Assembly (NCBI GenBank): GCA_012032575.1
Contig: JAAUSP010000092.1
Coordinates: 1 to 17,959, forward strand
DNA from: Anaerolineales bacterium
GTDB lineage: Bacteria; Chloroflexota; Anaerolineae; 4572-78; J111
Length of the DNA: 17,959 bases
Direction: 5' to 3'
Positions 15,034 through 17,959 of the stretch are shown here, piece after piece. The notes under the pieces were generated by a model, which searched no databases, was not told where the DNA came from, and saw only the letters and a program-made list of their open reading frames with translations. Within the stretch, counting starts at the first letter, position 1. Each line of letters opens with the position of its first letter. The translations under genes and the position numbers were made by a program.

Positions 15034-15055
15034 TGGTAGCCAGCAGCGGCTACCA
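15034..15055 (-). other. Leader hairpin next to the leader-peptide ribosome-binding site
   Basis: TGGTAGCC (15034-15041) and GGCTACCA (15048-15055) form a perfect 8-bp stem with a 6-base loop. On the minus strand its 3' arm runs directly into AGGAG. A weaker outer pairing, ATAATT with AATTAT (15062-15067 and 15016-15021), would enclose the hairpin, the ribosome-binding site and the first ATG. Confidence 0.5.
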
Positions 15056-15073
15056 AATCGCTAATTATGCATG

Positions 15074-15102
15074 AGTATAATCCTGTCCGCCCTGCTTGTC
15101 AA
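15074..15102 (-). promoter_or_regulatory. Sigma-70-type promoter of the SWIM gene leader
   Basis: On the minus strand a perfect TTGACA (complement of 15097-15102), a 17-base spacer, then TATACT (complement of 15074-15079). The predicted start near 15067 gives a leader of about 165 bases before the SWIM ATG. Confidence 0.75.
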
Positions 15103-15188
15103 CCTTTTGTGCTATACGGAATCCCTACGTTCGGCCTCAAGCAGCCAGGGCAAGGCATAACAAAAATTTCTTGGGAAAAATGGGGAAT

Positions 15189-15217
15189 TTGACAAATGGG
15201 GACGCTTGATTTATAGT
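15189..15217 (+). promoter_or_regulatory. Promoter of the first LacI-family gene
   Basis: TTGACA at 15189-15194, a 17-base spacer and TATAGT at 15212-15217. The first operator palindrome starts on the last base of the -10 box, so a bound repressor would block RNA polymerase. Predicted transcription start is near 15224. Confidence 0.8.
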
Positions 15218-15241
15218 AACACGTGTTACTAACACGTGTTA
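15217..15241 (+). promoter_or_regulatory. Tandem operator pair of the first LacI-family regulator
   Basis: Two identical perfect 12-bp palindromes, TAACACGTGTTA, at 15217-15228 and 15230-15241, start 13 bases apart. Each has the central CG step that LacI-family hinge helices recognise. Their place over the transcription start of the LacI gene suggests autorepression. Confidence 0.8.
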
Positions 15242-15262
15242 GCTTGTAAAGTGGATAAGCCA

Positions 15263-16300
15263 ATGCCGGCGAAACGTCGAATTACCAGCCAGAAAGTAGC
15301 CGAACGAGCTGGTGTTTCTCGCACCACTGTCTCCTTTGTGCTCAACGATGTAGACGCGCAGATTAGCCCGGAAACCCGCCAAAGGGTTTTGCAGGCAGCG
15401 CACGAACTTGGTTATGTTCCCGATGCGGCGGCCAGGTCTCTGGTTAGCGGCCGGACTCACATTCTGGGCCTGATTATCTGTCAACCCCCTGACCACATTA
15501 CGATAGACGCCTACATTCATCAGGTTATGTACGGTTTGAGCGAAGCCGGGCGACAACGAGGCTTCCGGGTGCTGCTGGAAGCTGTTGAAGATGTCAGCCA
15601 GCCCGATGCCTATATCCATCTGGTGCGGGCCAAGCGGATTGATGGAATTCTACTCTCTGGCCCTCGCTCTGATGACAACCAACTGCCGGCCCTCATTGCC
15701 GATGGCTTTCCGATAGTGCTTTTGGGAAGATTAAAGCATAAATCGGTCAGTTTTGTTGATATTGATAATGAAGCGGCGGCCTGTCACGCTGTAACTCACC
15801 TGGCCCAATTGGGACACCGGCGCATTGGCTGTATCACCAATGGCCCACTGGCTTACACCAGCGCCACCGAACGCCTGGGAGGGTATCGCCAGGCGCTGCG
15901 TCAGGCCGGCCTTCCGGAAGATGAAGCCTTGATAGGTTATGGTGAATTTGAACCGGAGAGCGGCTATCGGGCGATGCAAACCTTATTGGCCCTGCCATCG
16001 CCTCCCACGGCTGTTTTTGTAGCCAGCGATGTGGTTGCTTTTGGGGCGATGGCGGCTATTCGTGATGCTGGCCGACGTGTCCCTGAAGATTTGGCAATTA
16101 TCGGCTTTGATGATGTGCCGATGTCCCGCTATTTTAACCCGCCTCTTACCACGGTGCGCTTGCCCGCCGTTGAGCAAGGCCGGCGCGGTGGTGAGGTGTT
16201 GATAGATTTGATCGAAGGGAAGCCGGTGGCCGATTCGCGTCAGGTTTTGCCTACCCAACTGATGGTCAGGCAATCGTGCGGCGCTGCTTTAAGGCATTAG
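15263..16300 (+). CDS. LacI-family transcriptional repressor (first of two)
   Basis: A 345-residue regulator. The N-terminal LacI helix-turn-helix is [24 protein letters not shown] (residues 6-29), with hinge PDAAARSL. The sugar-binding core has the family landmarks [84 protein letters not shown] and a final LIEGKPV...LMVRQSCG. The ATG at 15263 was chosen because it directly precedes the DNA-binding domain; an in-frame GTG at 15236 lies inside the second operator and is unlikely. The ribosome-binding site is weak. Recognition-helix residues in the SRTTVSF segment differ from those of the second regulator, matching the different operators. It probably senses a sugar and controls itself and nearby transport genes. 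Confidence 0.94.
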   Translation: MPAKRRITSQKVAERAGVSRTTVSFVLNDVDAQISPETRQRVLQAAHELGYVPDAAARSLVSGRTHILGLIICQPPDHITIDAYIHQVMYGLSEAGRQRGFRVLLEAVEDVSQPDAYIHLVRAKRIDGILLSGPRSDDNQLPALIADGFPIVLLGRLKHKSVSFVDIDNEAAACHAVTHLAQLGHRRIGCITNGPLAYTSATERLGGYRQALRQAGLPEDEALIGYGEFEPESGYRAMQTLLALPSPPTAVFVASDVVAFGAMAAIRDAGRRVPEDLAIIGFDDVPMSRYFNPPLTTVRLPAVEQGRRGGEVLIDLIEGKPVADSRQVLPTQLMVRQSCGAALRH

Positions 16301-16339
16301 GTGTTCCGGGCGACAGCCCGATCTGAAAAAATGCCTTAA
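16289..16339. other. Two-tier hairpin across the end of the first LacI gene
   Basis: Outer arms TTAAGGCATT (16289-16298) and AATGCCTTAA (16330-16339) pair perfectly, with an inner CGGGC-GACA-GCCCG stem at 16307-16320. It begins within the last codons of the first LacI gene and reaches into the half-operator upstream of the second. No U run follows, so it is an imperfect terminator or an RNA-end stabiliser. Confidence 0.55.
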
Positions 16340-16348
16340 CACGTGGGT
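16337..16348 (+). promoter_or_regulatory. Half-operator of the first regulator, upstream of the second LacI promoter
   Basis: TAACACGTGGGT matches the first nine of twelve bases of the TAACACGTGTTA operator: one perfect half plus the central CG and one further base. It ends 9 bases before the -35 box of the second LacI gene, so the first repressor may influence the second. Chance cannot be excluded for a half-site. Confidence 0.4.
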
Positions 16349-16357
16349 TTAAAACGC

Positions 16358-16386
16358 TTGACAAATAGTTAGTATCATGATAAAAT
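16358..16386 (+). promoter_or_regulatory. Promoter of the second LacI-family gene
   Basis: TTGACA at 16358-16363, a 17-base spacer and TAAAAT at 16381-16386. The operator pair begins at the very next base. Predicted transcription start is near 16393. Confidence 0.8.
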
Positions 16387-16411
16387 GGAAACGCTTCCGG
16401 GAAACGTTTCC
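16387..16411 (+). promoter_or_regulatory. Tandem operator pair of the second LacI-family regulator
   Basis: GGAAACGCTTCC (16387-16398, one mismatch from symmetry) and GGAAACGTTTCC (16400-16411, perfect) start 13 bases apart, immediately after the -10 box. Both resemble the common LacI/CcpA-type operator core AACGNTT with the central CG. The layout copies that of the first LacI promoter, with different outer bases. Confidence 0.8.
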
Positions 16412-16439
16412 GATTGATATTTTGGAACAATGAGGTTTT

Positions 16440-17471
16440 GTGAAAAACGCTGAGGTTTTCACCGCGCCAGTAACCATCCACGAAGTAGCCAAACGGGCTG
16501 GGGTTGGAATTGGCACGGTCTCCAGTGTCATCAATAACAGCCGCCCGGTTAACGAAGCTACCCGTCAGAAGGTGTTGGCGGCAGTGGCCGAACTGGATTT
16601 TGTGCCCAACCCCAGCGGGCGTCGCCTGTCAATGGGTAAAACCCATACCATTGGCGTGGCTATTCCTTTTTTCACTACAGCCTCACAAATTGAACGGCTG
16701 CGCGGCGTGATGTCGGTGATTGCCAGCAGCGATTATGATATTAACCTCTTTGCCATCGAAACAGTAGCGCAGCGCAACAAGGTTCTGCAAACCGTCCCCC
16801 GGCGCGGCCGGGTAGACGGCCTCCTCATCTTTTCGCTCAACCCCACCGACGACGATGTGCGCCGTATCTCTCAAGAAAACATTCCCACCGTTTTAGTCGA
16901 AACTGCTCATCCCGGTTTGCCCTATGTCTTTTTGGATGATGTGGTCGGGGCGCAGATTGCCATTCAATATTTAATTGAACTGGGCCATCGCAAAATTGCG
17001 TATATTAGCGATTATCTGGATGATCCATTTGGTATATTTGGGCGCAATCGCTATGCGGGCTATTGCCAGGCCCACAAGGCAGCGGGGCTGCCTATTCGCC
17101 CCGAATATCATCAGCAGAATGAGCACAGCCGCGAAAACGGGCGGCGTATGGCGCTTGAATTATTAACCCTGCCCGATCCCCCAACCGCCATTTTTGCTTA
17201 CAGCGATGAACTGGCTTTGGGTGTTTTGGAAGGGGCGCGTGAGCTTAAGCTCAACGTGCCGGCCGATTTATCGGTTATCGGCTATGATGATATCGAACTG
17301 GCTCACTTTGCCGGGCTAACTACGATTCGCCAACATCTTTTTGAGTCAGGCGTTCAGGGGGTCGAGCTATTACTCGACGCTATTGATAAATCTGAAACTT
17401 CGCCGACTCAACTTCAACTCCCCACCGAACTTATCCTTCGACAAACGACAGCGCCACCGGCTACGATGTAA
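16440..17471 (+). CDS. LacI-family transcriptional repressor (second of two)
   Basis: A 343-residue regulator that starts with GTG. The N-terminal helix-turn-helix is TIHEVAKRAGVGIGTVSSVINNS (about residues 12-34), with hinge VPNPSGRRLSM. The effector-binding core has TIGVAIPFF, RVDGLLIFSLN, VFLDDVVGAQIAIQYLIELGHRKIAYIS, AIFAYSDELALGVLEGARELKLNVPADLSVIGYDDIELAHFAGLTTI and the C-terminal LILRQTT. GAGG at 16432-16435 is only 4 bases before the GTG, which is short. It lies 140 bases after the first LacI gene with its own promoter, so the two are independently controlled paralogues. Together with the downstream lipoprotein this suggests a sugar-uptake locus. The sugar cannot be told from sequence. 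Confidence 0.94.
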   Translation: MKNAEVFTAPVTIHEVAKRAGVGIGTVSSVINNSRPVNEATRQKVLAAVAELDFVPNPSGRRLSMGKTHTIGVAIPFFTTASQIERLRGVMSVIASSDYDINLFAIETVAQRNKVLQTVPRRGRVDGLLIFSLNPTDDDVRRISQENIPTVLVETAHPGLPYVFLDDVVGAQIAIQYLIELGHRKIAYISDYLDDPFGIFGRNRYAGYCQAHKAAGLPIRPEYHQQNEHSRENGRRMALELLTLPDPPTAIFAYSDELALGVLEGARELKLNVPADLSVIGYDDIELAHFAGLTTIRQHLFESGVQGVELLLDAIDKSETSPTQLQLPTELILRQTTAPPATM

Positions 17472-17619
17472 TTGATCTATTGTTGGTGTTCTATCAAATT
17501 GGGCATCTCATTTTGAAAGGGGGTGATAGCGAAAGCTGCAACTTCCAGGGTTAGAATCTTGATTTTAAATTGTTTATAAAAAAATTGTTTTACTTTCTCA
17601 AGGAGGAAAGACAAAGACC

Positions 17620-17959
17620 ATGAAAAAGAATTTGTGGTTTTGGCTGACGTTAATCGTCACAATGGCTTTGGTTGCTGCTTGCGGCGGCGCGGCTACACCG
17701 GCCCCTGAAAAGCCAGCCGCCACCGAAGAACCGGCGGCGGAAGCCCCTGCGGCGACAGAAGAGCCAGCCGCCGAAGCTCCGGCGGCTACTGAAGAACCGG
17801 CGGCTGAAGCTCCTGCCGCTACCGAAGAACCGGCCGCTGAAGCGACCGAAGCGGCGGAAGAACCGGCGGCTCGAAGGTGCGATGGACGGTTCCGCCCGAG
17901 GGAGCTACCTGGCGCGGGCGATGGCCGGGGAGTTCAGCGGGACAGCGGTGACGATGGAT
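17620..17959 (+). CDS. Lipoprotein, probable ABC sugar-transporter substrate-binding protein (partial, frameshifted)
   Basis: The start of an exported lipoprotein, cut by the window end. Signal peptide MKKNLWFWLTLIVTMALVAAC has a lipobox (V18-A19-A20-C21), so it should be anchored on the outer face of the membrane. A repetitive Pro/Ala/Thr/Glu linker fills residues 27-84. After about 17870 the original frame gives Arg/Gly-rich nonsense-like sequence, while the +1 frame reads LEGAMDGSARGSYLARAMAGEFSG-like protein to the last base, which looks like true mature sequence; a one- or two-base error or mutation near 17866-17876 is likely. AGGAGG at 17601-17606 lies 13 bases before the ATG. The sugar-binding role is inferred from the two LacI genes upstream and the lipoprotein type. 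Confidence 0.7.
   Translation, partial: MKKNLWFWLTLIVTMALVAACGGAATPAPEKPAATEEPAAEAPAATEEPAAEAPAATEEPAAEAPAATEEPAAEATEAAEEPAARRCDGRFRPRELPGAGDGRGVQRDSGDDG
17713..17844 (+). repeat. Four 33-bp tandem repeats encoding PAATEEPAAEA
   Basis: Four consecutive copies of an 11-residue unit, PAATEEPAAEA, form a flexible acidic linker between the lipid anchor and the mature domain. Codon choice varies between copies (GCC/GCG/GCT), so the DNA repeat is imperfect although the protein repeat is exact. Such a stretch is prone to slippage and assembly collapse. Confidence 0.85.

Noticed and set aside
15236..15262. GTG start at 15236 for the first LacI gene
   Set aside because: It falls inside the second operator palindrome, about 12 bases after the predicted transcription start, and adds nine residues not typical of LacI proteins.
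17472..17619. Operator copies in front of the lipoprotein gene
   Set aside because: No convincing copy of either LacI operator was found here, only a weak GAAAGCTGCAACTTCC near-palindrome at 17531-17546, so control of this gene by the two repressors remains an inference from position.
17713..17844. Tandem repeats considered as a CRISPR or minisatellite array
   Set aside because: They are in-frame coding repeats of a linker with no spacers.

Overview
The window looks like a chromosomal segment of a Chloroflexota (Anaerolineae/Caldilineae-like) bacterium, probably a metagenome-assembled genome. This is inferred from the style of the proteins: a GT39-type membrane glycosyltransferase with repeated beta-domains, a ComP-like multi-GAF histidine kinase, a flippase-like protein beside a FAD oxidoreductase, and a LacI regulator followed by an Ala/Pro/Glu-rich lipoprotein. 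It also carries two short dispersed repeats that I associate with such genomes: the 'GCCCTGAGCTTGTCGAA' type and the 'TCATTTCGA...TCGAAATGA' type. Base composition is mixed, and no rRNA, tRNA or CRISPR array was seen.

Layout. (1) 1-622: a small acidic protein (+) and a small two-helix membrane protein (-) converge on three short hairpins. (2) 755-3625 (+): one long GT39-type glycosyltransferase gene is broken by two compensating frameshifts and carries a short repeat inside the coding region. (3) 3647-4761 (+): a 90-bp miniature inverted-repeat element is followed by a sigma-70-family factor, a zinc-binding anti-sigma-like protein and a strong terminator. (4) 4959-14902 (-): a 1353-residue sensor kinase, a DUF711/UPF0210 protein, UDP-glucose 6-dehydrogenase, a FAD oxidoreductase, a flippase-like membrane protein and a SWIM zinc-finger protein. 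The last has its own promoter and an attenuator-like leader containing a possible 17-residue peptide. (5) 15189-17959 (+): two consecutive LacI-family repressors, each with a textbook promoter and a tandem pair of 12-bp palindromes, followed by the start of a lipoprotein that is probably an ABC sugar-binding protein and is cut by the window edge.

How the genes may work together. The glycosyltransferase, UDP-glucuronate synthesis, FAD oxidoreductase and flippase-like protein fit envelope glycan or glycolipid assembly. The sigma/anti-sigma pair and the kinase (no response regulator is visible beside it) are signalling genes. The right end is a sugar-uptake regulatory module. The strongest structural observations are the matching 13-bp-spaced tandem operators at the two repressor promoters, a half-site of the first repressor's operator upstream of the second repressor's promoter, and the promoter/leader-peptide/terminator arrangement in front of the SWIM protein gene. 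Apparent frameshifts in two genes, one of them broken twice, mean sequencing or assembly error must be considered before calling decay.
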